Part shown: piece after piece, positions 34,801-47,639 of the stretch
Layout of the letters: each line of letters starts with the position of its first letter
Numbering within the stretch: position 1 is the stretch's first letter
Origin: Vicugna pacos
Lineage: Eukaryota > Chordata > Mammalia > Artiodactyla > Camelidae
DNA length: 64,000 bases
Direction of reading: 5' to 3'
Assembly: GCF_048564905.1 (NCBI RefSeq)
Contig: NW_027328740.1
Span: 7,261,292 to 7,325,291, forward strand
Notes under the pieces: model-generated
The model's database searches: none
Seen by the model: only the letters and a program-made list of their open reading frames with translations
What the model was told of the DNA's origin: nothing
Made by a program: the position numbers and the translations under genes

Positions 34801-36961
34801 CAGCGAGGACACCAAGTTCGGGCTGCGGGATCATTCCAGCAGGCCCTGATGTGTGACATCCATAGATATGCTTCCACTGGTGTTTCTGTAGACAGAGAAG
34901 CTCTTGGAAGAACTGGTTTCAGTGGGACATTCCCGTGGCACTAAAAAGCACAAGCGCACTCACTCTCTGCACATCTGGAAACACTCCAAAATAACATAGA
35001 GTAGAATGCAGAGCTGAGAACCTTTAGAAGCTCCATTTCCACCAGAGGAAGTGTCCTGTGCTCTTTCAGATTTGTGAGATAAGCGTTATCAAAATGAGGT
35101 TATCCTAATCGAAATAGTATGGGGGGTTCATCACAACAAAGGCAACACCAGCAATTGGAGATAGACCAGACAACACACACAGGAACAGGACATGGCATCA
35201 ATGTCTAGGAAAATTTGTCCTCACAGAAATCCCATGCAATTGTGTAGAGCCAAGAGTCTAAAGTTTTCACTTAACCAAGCCCTAGAAGTCTACATTAGAT
35301 ACCTGAAATTACCTGACCAGTAGAGATGAAGCAATATAGTAAAAGGAAAAGGAAGTACCATTTTCAGTTCCAAAGAGATTGAAGGCCCTAAAGATAAGCT
35401 TTCAGACAATTAGACTGCAAAACGCTCTCCAGAGCAAGTATTGAAAATGAAGGTGAGGGAAACACTGAAGAACAACAGTCTCTCAGAATCACAAAAGGCA
35501 GAATACTAGAAAAGGGGAAGAGAAAGCCTAAAGACGAGCCAAATAATATCAGATAACTCAGTGGATGAGAATATATCAGGGTAACATTCCATCCTAAGCA
35601 GACTAGATTTTGCAGAGGGACGCGTGAATGACTTTGAAGACAGGGGAACACAAATCCCTCGGTCAGAAGCACACATAGGAAAGCAAGTGCAAACCAATGA
35701 AAACATCGCAGTTGAATCCTGGTTGAAGACAAGGCATGAAAGACTAAAATTCGAAAGAGTCCCAGATGGAAAAGCAAGAGATAAAGAAACAAATAATGTT
35801 TGAAAAGTGATGTGTAGAAAAATCAGACTGAAACTTGCTGAAAGCCAAGATAGAATCATCTAGGAGAATTCAGGAAGTACACAGCGTCCAAAAGAGGTGG
35901 AATCCCAATAGACTTAGCAGCAGCTGTATGATCCAAATCAACAAAGTTCATGAGCATCCCAGTGATTTAAAATGCGCCTGGAGGAAAGCAACATAGTCAC
36001 AAGAGAACCTCCAGAGGGGTTTCAGCTGCTATCTCAGCAGCAACATTGCAGGACAGGGAGGAGTGCCAGGACATAGACCATAGCTTGAATGGCAAAATGC
36101 TGCCATCTAGGGTAGCCTATGCCACATGACCACCATTTCTAATAACAGCAGAGCTAGAGAATGCCACAGACCTGCAAATCTTAAAAGAATTCAGCAGTTC
36201 GAAACTTATCCTAAAAGAAAGGTTGAGAATTCTCCCCTGAAGGGATAAGCAGCAAGATGAAATGGAAAGAAGAAAACCCTTATTGGAAATGCAAGAAGAG
36301 CATGAGTGGAAAAGAAGAAACAAGAAGAAAGCAAGGAGGACATCAAAACCCTAAGATGGGAGAGGGAAGCAGGAAATCATATGGGATTGGAAGGACTATC
36401 TTAAGGGAGTCAGCATATATGACTCTCTGTTGGAAGCAAACGGAGAGATGCATGGCCTGACGTGTTTGCAAAACAAACGAGAAGCAGACCAAGAAAGAAT
36501 CAAACAAACAAACAACACAAAAAGGGTAGGGTAACATGAATATTCAAAAGAAATTACTCAAGGTGATGTCAAGGATCATTCAGTACGCATCGACCCAGTA
36601 TCGCGGCTTGAATGTACTCAGCACACCTGTATTCGGAAATCAGAGGCGTGCATTTATATTCGTAAATATTGATTCATATGAGCATATCGTGACCTAACCC
36701 AAATGCCGATTTGGAATCCAATGGATTCCTAGTCCGTGATATAGACTTGCAAGTCTTCCAACAGGATGAATGAATGCCATATTCTACACTACGTCGAGAA
36801 GAAATGGCACAAGCCTATAACAAGGAAAAGTAGCTCCGCAAAAGTGTACTAAGTTCAAAAGGGACAGGCAGTAAAGTGTGCATTGGGGATTGTATCATTC
36901 CTAGGAATTTCAGTCCCCTTGAAACAAATGGATAGATGTCCCGTGAATGCGGGTGTTTCAG
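31684..36961 (+). repeat. Macrosatellite unit 7 (5278 bp)
   Basis: A 5278-bp copy with an eight-base A-tract. It has lost a C near 35582 and an A near 36353 inside the LINE relic. It is the first copy in which TTG at the head of the long leader frame reads TTA. The CTCF-like motif at 33404-33422 has A where most copies have T. Its end carries the allele cluster (AAGTTCAAAAGGG, AGTGTGCATT) also seen at the ends of units 8-10. Confidence 0.97.
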
Positions 36962-37079
36962 CAGAAATCAACCGACGGCTATGTATTGCGGGTGTGCCCA
37001 TATTACAGGAACAATAGTTTCCCTTAGTGGGTCTCTGTGTACTGTGAACTGTTAGAAAGTTTAAAGACGTGTGAAACAT
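35422..37079 (+). mobile_element. HAL1-like LINE relic (unit 7)
   Basis: Same block with two small deletions (near 35582 and 36353), which account for two of the three bases missing from this unit. Confidence 0.6.
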
Positions 37080-40000
37080 TCAACTGAAAATGGACACACT
37101 TCCCTCCGTTGCTACAGTGCATACAGATCTGAACAAAAGGAAAGAGGGAAGAACAAAGGCCCATGGGACGCTAGTGGGTAGAATCACATTTACCTTAGGA
37201 ACCTCTCGTCGGATGCAGCCCCTCCCCCAACACTGACAAGATGCAGCAGCCATTGGGGATGGCAGTTAGCGGTTAGATTCCAGGTGGAATGTTGGTGTGT
37301 ACCGCGAGGCTTGTTGTGGCTGGTGGATCCTAGGTAACCGGGCAGAGTTCTGTGGGTGGATCAGTGCGATGGAGGGGCTGCCGCCCTCTGTGGAGCTTGG
37401 CTTAGGTCTTTGGTCCGGGAAGCTGTGTCAGTTCGAGATACTGCTGCTGCCCAAAGACCTGAGTTCACGGGTCAGTTTCCAGAACCTGAAAGGGCAGACA
37501 GTGGAAGATCTGCCTGTCTTCAGCTTACTGGAGAGGCTCCGAGGTCCTTTCAGACTTGCCCAGTCCTGTTGAAGTCGACTTTATGGGAGACACGAAGAGA
37601 AGCTGGCCGAAAATATGGCTGCAGGGATTGAGGAGAGATGCGAACACATTGATGAGAGATGTTCTGCTACAATAGAGAATACTGGCCTGGAGACAGCTGT
37701 AGAGGATAGCAGGCTCGAAAGGCATTCATGAGACATATTGAACCTCGCTGATACTAGCAGAAACATACGGAGGGCCACCGTGGACTGGAGGAAGTTCCTC
37801 AATTCTCTGCTCCAAGAACGGGTCCAAGATCTCTGACGTCTAAAGAGAAGAGATGGCAGAGATGATAAAAACGCTCATGTTCTTGAAAGAGGTCAGATAA
37901 TCCACACGACCCAAGGGGCAATTCCAAGCCATTCAGATCAAAGTGCACCAAGCCCAGGTAAGCCTTTTCCCAGCTTTGGGCCTAGCTATCAAGCACTTGC
38001 TCTTCCCTCCCCTCCACTCAGGCATCCATTTTGAGGGATCAGTACCTGAGCTGCAATGGAGCCAGTAAGAGAAGAGCAAGCCCCTCCTAGAATCAGAGTT
38101 CCTCTAGCTTCATCCTCTGTGAACAACAGGGAACCCCATAAAGGTCAAATACTCTCGTATGAAATAGATAGGAATTGAATACTTAGCTCCCACAAAGAAA
38201 CGATGGCCTTCCGCTAGATTCAGCAAATGCTGGGTTCATGTCTTCTCTGGGGTGAATGGAGTGTGGTAAGTGAGGGGAATCTTTGACTGAACTTGAATCT
38301 GTATTAGGCCTCCGTTTTTCAAGACAGTCTAGGTAAATATTAGAAGTCAGATAGTGAACGGAACTGTAAAAGTCGCCAATGACATGAAAGACACAGCTTA
38401 TGTGGACCGTCTTTCAATTGAGTCAAGCCCCCGGGGGCAATCTATCATGGGGGTGCAGACTTGGTTGCATTCAAGTGCTTTACCCAACATGATGGGATGA
38501 TTAAGCGTTCTCATCACTGATAGAAGAACACCTGGTTCTCAGTAGCCTAGCATAGCTGCAGCAGGCTTCTCATAGCTATAATGCCACTAGGTTCTTTGGA
38601 TTCAAAGCTAAATGTATATATTTAGTTCGTTTCCTCTTCTATTTTCCTTGAGAGGGATGTTACAACTTGAAATGCCAACATTGACCAGTAGGTGTCATCG
38701 GGAATAAAGGGCACCACATGCACAAGTGAATCCAAGCTTGGGGGTTATTTCATGTTTCCATTAGTTATTTCATGGTTCCTGTTGGTTTCGGAGGCTTCAA
38801 CAGTAAAGAGTTGACATGAGCCCTTTAACAGTTCGGACTGCTAGTTTGCATTCTATCTGTCTATGTTTTCCTTAGAGCTGACAAAATGTTACAGAAATTG
38901 ACAAGTCTGGCTTCTAGGTCGATATAGTATGTTTCAGAAACTAACTTCATTTTCGTATAACTCCCAACACATTTATATAAATTCTATTAAATTTTTAAGA
39001 GTGCAAATGAGATATCAACACAATGTCAAAACTGGAGTCTTTGGCCAATCCCTCCCACCACGGCTGTATAGAAACAAAGAGATAAAAAATAATCACATTT
39101 CTGTGAAATGTATCTGGAAAGTGTTGATTCATCGATGCCCAGTGGACAGAGAAGCAGTGCAACCTGCGCTCACTCGCTCCCATGAACACAGCAATGGAAA
39201 CATCCACTCACCCAGCCCTTGGCACAGGACACTTGCCGAAGAGAGGTCTGTTACTTCCAAAGACAGGATGAGGCCTCAGAACACCTGGAAGCAGGAGAAG
39301 GAAAAGCAGGGAATGGATACCAGTGCATGGTCTGAGCCCTGTTGATGGAGCAGTAAAGGTGAAACTCTCTTTAACTTGGACGCACACTCTCAAGCGGACA
39401 GGAGACATGGGACTGAAGGTGATGCGCTGAGTGTTAGAAGAGTGCACAGCAGATGCTTGGCTGACAGAACTCAAAGAATCCAGTGCAAAATATCCCCACA
39501 GTTGATTCTGAGACCAAGCTCCGAGCTGCCAAATTTGAGGAAGCAGAGGCAGCGTTCAGGGAGGGATAGGGCTACGGATGATGGCACACGCTGAGTCTCA
39601 GGGATCTGGAGTGCGTTGTGGGATGTGGTGGGTCCTATCAAGAGAGCAAACCGACCTGGGACCCCAATGAGCAAGCAACCACCCTGGCGCGCGCAGTTGA
39701 AATTATCGATCTGTCCCATGGCCACACCCAGTGCATCTGCAGGACCAGAGACCAATTTGGCATTTTGCCAATAGAGCATGTGTGGGGCTGAATCAGAGAT
39801 ATTGTGCATCGGGTCTGAGGGATCCACGGGGCCTTGGGTTTGAATTCAGAATGAAAAGCCTTAGGATCTGCTACATTCATAACCTGGGGTGTGATTATGG
39901 TTTGATTTGAGGCACAGGATATGCAACAGCTCTGTGGTTGCCTTCATGCACCCGTGCCACAAGGATGAGAGGACAAGGAAGTGTGGTCCAAGACCACAGC

Positions 40001-42241
40001 GTGAGAAGAGGAAGGATTTCCTTCAGTTTATCTCTCAAAATCGGATGCTACATCTTGGATGGCACTGGCACGGTTCCGCAGCGAGGACACCAAGTTCGGG
40101 CTGCGGGATCATTCCAGCAGGCCCTGATGTGTGACATCCATAGATATGCTTCCACTGGTGTTTCTGTAGAGAGAGAAGCTCTTGGAAGAACTGGTTTCAG
40201 TGGGACATTCCTGTGGCACTACAAAGCACAAGCGCACTCACACTCTGCTCTTCTGGAAACACTCCAAAATAACATAGAGTAGAATGCAGAGCTGAGAAGC
40301 TTTAGAAGCTCCATTTCCACCAGAGGAAGTGTCCTGTGCTCTTTCAGATTTCTGAGATAAGCATAATCAAAATGAGGTTATCCTTATCAAAATAGTATGG
40401 GGTGTTCATCACAACAAAGGCAACACCAGCAATTGGAGATAGACCAGACAACACACGCAGGAACAGGACATGGCATCAATGTCTAGGAAAATTTGTCCTC
40501 ACAGAAATCCCATGCAATTGTGTAGAGCCAAGAGTCTAAACTTTTCACTTAACAAAGCCCTAGAAGTCTACATTAGATACCTGAAATTACCTGACCAGTA
40601 GAGATGAAGAAATACAGTAAAAGGAAAAGGAAGTACCATTTTCAGTTCCAAAGAGATTGAAGGCCCTAAAGATAGGCTTTCAGACAATTAGACTGCAAAC
40701 CCCCCTCCAGAGCAAGTATTGAATATGGAGGTGAGGGAAACACTGAAGAACAACAGTGTCTCAGAATCACAAAAGGCAGAATACCAGAAAAGGGGAAGCG
40801 AAAGCCTACAGACGAGCCAAATAATATCAGAAAACTCAGTGGATGAGAAAATATCAGGGCTAACATTCCGTCCTAAGCAGACTAGATTTTGCAGAGGGAC
40901 GTGTGAATGACTTTGAAGACAGGGGAACAGAAATCCCTCGGTCAGAAGCACACATAAGAAAGCAAGTGCAAACCAATGAAAACATTGCTGTTGAATCCTG
41001 GTTGAAGACAAGGCATGAAAGACTAAAATTCGAAAGAGTCCCAGATGGAAAAGCAAGAGATAAAGAAACAAACAATGTTTGAAAAGTGATGTGTAGAAAA
41101 ATCAGACTGAAACTTGCTGAAAGCCAAGATAGAATCATCTAGGCGAATTCAGGAAGTACACAGCGTCCAAAAGAGGTGGAATCCCAATAGACTTAGCAGC
41201 AGCTGTATGATCCAAATCAACAAAGTTCATGAGCATCCCAGTGATTTAAAATGCGCCTGGAGGAAAGCAACATAGTCACAAGAGAACCTCCAGAGGGGTT
41301 TCAGCTGCTATCTCAGCAGCAATATTGCAGGACAGGGAGGAGTGCCAGGACATAGACCATAGCTTGAATGGCAAAATGCTGCCATCTAGGGTAGCCTATG
41401 CCACATGACCACCATTTCTAATAACAGCAGAGCTAGAGAATGCCACAGACCTGCAAATCTTAAAAGAATTCAGCAGTTCAAAACTTATCCTAAAAGAAAG
41501 GTTGAGAATTCTCCCCTGAAGGGATAAGCAGCAAGATGAAATGGAAAGAAGGAAACCCTTATTGGAAATGCAAGAAGAGCATGAGTGGAAAAGAAGAAAC
41601 AAGAAGAAGGCAAGGAGGACATCAAAACCCTAAAAATGGGAGAGGGAAGCAGGAAATCATAGGGGATTGGAAGCACTCTCTTAAGGGAGTCAGCTTATAT
41701 GACTCTCTGTTGGAAGCAAACGGAGAGATGCATGGCCTGACGTGTTTGCAAAACAAACGAGAAGCAGACCAAGAAAGAATCAAACAAACAAACAACACAA
41801 AAAGGGTAGGGTAACATGAATATTCAAAAGAAATTACTCAAGGTGATGTCAAGGATCATTCAGTACGCATCGACCCAGTATCGCGGCTTGAATGTACTCA
41901 GCACACCTGTATTCGGAAATTAGAGGCGTGCATTTATATTCGTAAATATTGATTCATATGAGCATATCGTGACCTAACCCAAATGCCGATTTGGAATCCA
42001 ATGGATTCCTAGTCCGTGATATAGACTTGCAAGTCTTCCAACAGGATGAATGAATGCCATATTCTACACTACGTCGAGAAGAAATGGCACAAGCCTATAA
42101 CAAGGAAAAGTAGCTCCGCAAAAGTGTACTAAGTTCAAAAGGGACAGGCAGTAAAGTGTGCATTGGGGATTGTATCATTCCTAGGAATTTCAGTCCCCTT
42201 GAAACAAATGGATAGATGTCCCGTGAATGCGGGTGTTTCAG
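36962..42241 (+). repeat. Macrosatellite unit 8 (5280 bp)
   Basis: First of a close-knit group, units 8-11. Group markers are an A-tract broken as six A, T, two A; GGGAATAAAGGG near 38703, which creates an AATAAA hexamer; and CAGTGGACAG near 39141. It keeps a left-zone TCTATCATGG near 38441 where units 9-12 have TCGATCATGG. Confidence 0.97.
38703..38708 (+). promoter_or_regulatory. AATAAA hexamer gained in units 8-11
   Basis: A G-to-A change turns GGGAGTAAAGGG into GGGAATAAAGGG. Equivalent sites are at 43983-43988, 49263-49268 and 54543-54548. Units 1-7 and 12 lack it. There is no clear GT-rich element just downstream, so use as a poly(A) signal is doubtful. Confidence 0.25.
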
Positions 42242-42359
42242 CAGAAATCAACCGACGGCTATGTATTGCGGGTGTGCCCATATTACAGGAACAATACTTT
42301 CCCTTAGTGGGTCTCTGTGTACTGTGAACTGTTAGAAAGTTTAAAGACGTGTGAAATAT
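40699..42359 (+). mobile_element. HAL1-like LINE relic (unit 8)
   Basis: Same block. Carries the group 8-11 marker CCCCCTCCAG near 40700 in place of CGCTCTCCAG. Confidence 0.6.
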
Positions 42360-45300
42360 TCAACTGAAAATGGACACACTTCCCTCCGTTGCTACAGTGC
42401 ATACAGATCTGAACAAAAGGAAAGAGGGAAGAACAAAGGCCCATGGGACGCTAGTGGGTAGAATCACATTTACCTTAGGAACCTCTCGTCGGATGCAGCC
42501 CCTCCCCCAACACTGACAAGATGCAGCAGCCATTGGGGATGGCAGTTAGCGGTTAGATTCCAGGTGGAATGTTGGTGTGTACCGCGAGGCTTGTTGTGGC
42601 TGGTGGATCCTAGGTAACCGGGCAGAGTTCTGTGGGTGGATCAGTGCGATGGAGGGGCTGCCGCCCTCTGTGGAGCTTGGCTTAGGTCTTTGGTCCGGGA
42701 AGCTGTGTCAGTTCGAGATACTGCTGCTGCCCAAAGACCTGAGTTCACGGGTCAGTTTCCAGAATCTGAAAAGGCAGACAGTGGAAGATCTGCCTGTCTT
42801 CAGCTTACTGGAGAGGCTCCGAGGTCCTTTCAGACTTGCCCAGTCCTGTTGAAGTCGACTTTATGGGAGACACGAAGAGAAGCTGGCCGAAAATATGGCT
42901 GCATGGATTGAGGAGAGATGCGAACACATTGATGAGAGATGTTCTGCTACAATAGAGAATACTGGCCTGGAGACAGCTGTAGAGGATAGCAGGCTCGAAA
43001 GGCATTCATGAGACATATTGAACCTCGCTGATACTAGCAGAAACATACGGAGGGCCACCGTGGACTGGAGGAAGTTCCTCAATTCTCTGCTCCAAGAACG
43101 GGTCCAAGATCTCTGACGTCTAAAGAGAAGAGATGGCAGAGATGATAAAAACGCTCATGTTCTTGAAAGAGGTCAGATAATCCACACGACCCAAGGGGCA
43201 ATTCCAAGCCATTCAGATCAAAGTGCACCAAGCCCAGGTAAGCCTTTTCCCAGCTTTGGGCCTAGCTATCAAGCACTTGCTCTTCCCTCCCCTCCACTCA
43301 GGCATCCATTTTGAGGGATCAGTACCTGAGCTGCAATGGAGCCAGTAAGAGAAGAGCAAGCCCCTCCTAGAATCAGAGTTCCTCTAGCTTCATCCTCTGT
43401 GAACAACAGGGAACCCCATAAAGGTCAAATACTCTCGTATGAAATAGATAGGAATTGAATACTTAGCTCCCACAAAGAAACGATGGCCTTCCGCTAGATT
43501 CAGCAAATGCTGGGTTCATGTCTTCTCTGGGGTGAATGGAGTGTGGTAAGTGAGGGGAATCTTTGACTGAACTTGAATCTGTATTAGGCCTCCGTTTTTC
43601 AAGACAGTCTATGTAAATATTAGAAGTCACATAGTGAACGGAACTGTAAAAGTCGCCAATGACATGAAAGACACAGCTTATGTGGACCGTCTTTCAATTG
43701 AGTCAAGCCCCCGGGGGCAATCGATCATGGGGGTGCAGACTTGGTTGCATTCAAATGCTTTACCCAACATGATGGGATGATTAAGCGTTCTCATCACTGA
43801 TAGAAGAACACCTGGTTCTCAGTAGCCTAGCATAGCTGCAGCAGGCTTCTCATAGCTATAATGCCACTAGGTTCTTTGGATTCAAAGCTAAATGTATATA
43901 TTTAGTTCGTTTCCTCTTGTATTTTCCTTGAGAGGGATGTTACACCTTGAAATGCCAACATTGACCAGTAGGTGTCATCGGGAATAAAGGGCACCACATG
44001 CACAAGTGAATCCAAGCTTGGGGGTTATTTCATATTTCCATTAGTTATTTCATGGTTCCTGTTGGTTTCGGAGGCTTCAACAGTAAAGAGTTGACATGAG
44101 CCCTTTAACAGTTCGGACTGCTAGTTTGCATTCTATCTGTCTATGTTTTCCTTAGAGCTGACAAAATGTTACAGAAATTGACAAGTCTGGCTTCTAGGTC
44201 GATTTAGTATGTTTCAGAAACTAACTTCATTTTCGTATAACTCCCAACACATTTATATAAATTCTATTAAATTTTTAAGAGTGCAAATGAGATATCAACA
44301 CAATGTCAAAACTGGAGTCTTTGGCCAATCCCTCCCACCACGGCTGTATAGAAACAAAGAGATAAAAAATAATCACATTTCTGTGAAATGTATCTGGAAA
44401 GTGTTGATTCATCGATGCCCAGTGGACAGAGAAGCAGTGCAACCTGCGCTTACTCGCTCCCATGAACACAGCAATGGAAACATCCACTCACCCAGCCCTT
44501 GGCACAGGACACTTGCCGAAGAGAGGTCTGTTACTTCCAAAGACAGGATGAGGCCTCAGAACACCTGGAAGCAGGAGAAGGAAAAGCAGGGAATGGATAC
44601 CAGTGCATGGTCTGAGCCCTGTTGATGGAGCAGTAAAGGTGAAACTCTCTTTAACTTGGACGCACACTCTCAAGCGGACAGGAGACATGGGACTGAAGGT
44701 GATGCGCTGAGTGTTAGAAGAGTGCACAGCAGATGCTTGGCTGACAGAACTCAAAGAATCCAGTGCAAAATATCCCCACAGTTGATTCTGAGACCAAGCT
44801 CCGAGCTGCCAAATTTGAGGAAGCAGAGGCAGCGTTCAGGGAGGGATAGGGCTACGGATGATGGCACACGCTGAGTCTCAGGGATCTGGAGTGCGTTGTG
44901 GGATGTGGTGGGTCCTATCAAGAGAGCAAACCGACCTGGGACCCCAATGAGCAAGCAACCACCCTGGCGCACGCAGTTGAAATTATCGATCTGTCCCATG
45001 GCCACACCCAGTGCATCTGCAGGACCAGAGACCAATTTGGCATTTTGCCAATAGAGCATGTGTGGGGCTGAATCAGAGATATTGTGCATCGGGTCTGAGG
45101 GATCCAGGGGGCCTTGGGTTTGAATTCAGAATGAAAAGCCTTAGGATCTGCTACATTCATAACCTGGGGTGTGATTATGGTTTGATTTGAGGCACAGGAT
45201 ATGCAACAGCTCTGTGGTTGCCTTCATGCACCCGTGCCACAAGGATGAGAGGACAAGGAAGTGTGGTCCAAGACCACAGCGTGAGAAGAGGAAGGATTTC

Positions 45301-47521
45301 CTTCAGTTTATCTCTCAAAATCGGATGCTACATCTTGGATGGCACCGGCACGGTTCCGCAGCGAGGACACCAAGTTCGGGCTGCGGGATCATTACAGCAG
45401 GCCCTGATGTGTGACATCCATAGATATGCTTCCACTGGTGTTCCTGTAGAGAGAGAAGCTCTTGGAAGAACTGGTTTCAGTGGGACATTCCTGTGGCACT
45501 ACAAAGCACAAGCGCACTCACACTCTGCTCTTCTGGAAACACTCCAAAATAACATAGAGTAGAATGCAGAGCTGAGAAGCTTTAGAAGCTCCATTTCCAC
45601 CAGAGGAAGTGTCCTGTGCTCTTTCAGATTTCTGAGATAAGCGTAATCAAAATGAGGTTATCCTTATCAAAATAGTATGGGGTGTTCATCACAACAAAGG
45701 CAACACCAGCAATTGGAGATAGACCAGACAACACACACAGGAACAGGACATGGCATCAATGTCTAGGAAAATTTGTCCTCACAGAAATCCCATGCAATTG
45801 TGTAGAGCCAAGAGTCTAAACTTTTCACTTAACAAAGCCCTAGAAGTCTACATTAGATACCTGAAATTACCTGACCAGTAGAGATGAAGAAATACAGTAA
45901 AAGGAAAAGGAAGTACCATTTTCAGTTCCAAAGAGATTGAAGGCCCTAAAGATAAGCTTTCAGACAATTAGACTGCAAAACCCCCTCCAGAGCAAGTATT
46001 GAATATGGAGGTGAGGGAAACACTGAAGAACAACAGTGTCTCAGAATCACAAAAGGCAGAATACCAGAAAAGGGGAAGAGAAAGCCTACAGACGAGCCAA
46101 ATAATATCAGAAAACTCAGTGGATGAGAAAATATCAGGGCTAACATTCCGTCCTAAGCAGACTAGATATTCCAGAAGGACGCGTGAATGACTTTGAAGAC
46201 AGGGGAACACAAATCCCTCGGTCAGAAGCACACATAGGAAAGCAAGTGCAAACCAATGAAAACATTGCTGTTGAATCCTGGTTGAAGACAAGGCATGAAA
46301 GACTAAAATTCGAAAGAGTCCCAGATGGAAAAGCAAGAGATAAAGAAACAAACAATGTTTGAAAAGTTATGTGTAGAAAAATCAGACTGAAACTTGCTGA
46401 AAGCCAAGATAGAATCATCTAGGCGAATTCAGGAAGTACACAGCGTCCAAAAGAGGTGGAATCCCAATAGACTTAGCAGCAGCTGTATGATCCAAATCAA
46501 CAAAGTTCATGAGCATCCCAGTGATTTAAAATGCGCCTGGAGGAAAGCAACATAGTCACAAGAGAACCTTTAGAGGGGTTTCAGCTGCTATCTCAGCAGC
46601 AATATTGCAGGACAGGGAGGAGTGCCAGGACATAGACCATAGCTTGAATGGCAAAATGCTGCCATCTAGGGTAGCCTATGCCACATGACCACCATTTCTA
46701 ATAACAGCAGAGCTAGAGAATGCCACAGACCTGCAAATCTTAAAAGAATTCAGCAGTTCAAAACTTATCCTAAAAGAAAGGTTGAGAATTCTCCCCTGAA
46801 GGGATAAGCAGCAAGATGAAATGGAAAGAAGGAAACCCTTATTGGAAATGCAAGAAGAGCATGAGTGGAAAAGAAGAAACAAGAAGAAGGCAAGGAGGAC
46901 ATCAAAACCCTAAAGATGGGAGAGGGAAGCAGGAAATCATAGGGGATTGGAAGCACTCTCTTAAGGGAGTCAGCTTATATGACTCTCTGTTGGAAGCAAA
47001 CGGAGAGATGCATGGCCTGACGTGTTTGCAAAACAAACGAGAAGCAGACCAAGAAAGAATCAAACAAACAAACAACACAAAAAGGGTAGGGTAACATGAA
47101 TATTCAAAAGAAATTACTCAAGGTGATGTCAAGGATCATTCAGTACGCATCGACCCAGTATCGCGGCTTGAATGTACTCAGCACACCTGTATTCGGAAAT
47201 TAGAGGCGTGCATTTATATTCGTAAATATTGATTCATATGAGCATATCGTGACCTAACCCAAATGCCGATTTGGAATCCAATGGATTCCTAGTCCGTGAT
47301 ATAGACTTGCAAGTCTTCCAACAGGATGAATGAATGCCATATTCTACACTACGTCGAGAAGAAATGGCACAAGCCTATAACAAGGAAAAGTAGCTCCGCA
47401 AAAGTGTACTAAGTTCAAAAGGGACAGGCAGTAAAGTGTGCATTGGGGATTGTATCATTCCTAGGAATTTCAGTCCCCTTGAAACAAATGGATAGATGTC
47501 CCGTGAATGCGGGTGTTTCAG
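42242..47521 (+). repeat. Macrosatellite unit 9 (5280 bp)
   Basis: Group 8-11 by all main markers. It carries a short patch at about 46167-46210 with left-zone alleles (GATATTCCAGAAGG, then GAACACAAATCC) where units 8, 10 and 11 have GATTTTGCAGAGGG and GAACAGAAATCC. This looks like a conversion tract. Confidence 0.97.
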
Positions 47522-47639
47522 CAGAAATCAACCGACGGCTATGTATTGCGGGTGTGCCCATATTACAGGAACAATACTTTCCCTTAGTGGGTCTCTGTGT
47601 ACTGTGAACTGTTAGAAAGTTTAAAGACGTGTGAAATAT
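45979..47639 (+). mobile_element. HAL1-like LINE relic (unit 9)
   Basis: Same block. Contains the left-zone allele patch at about 46167-46210. Confidence 0.6.
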
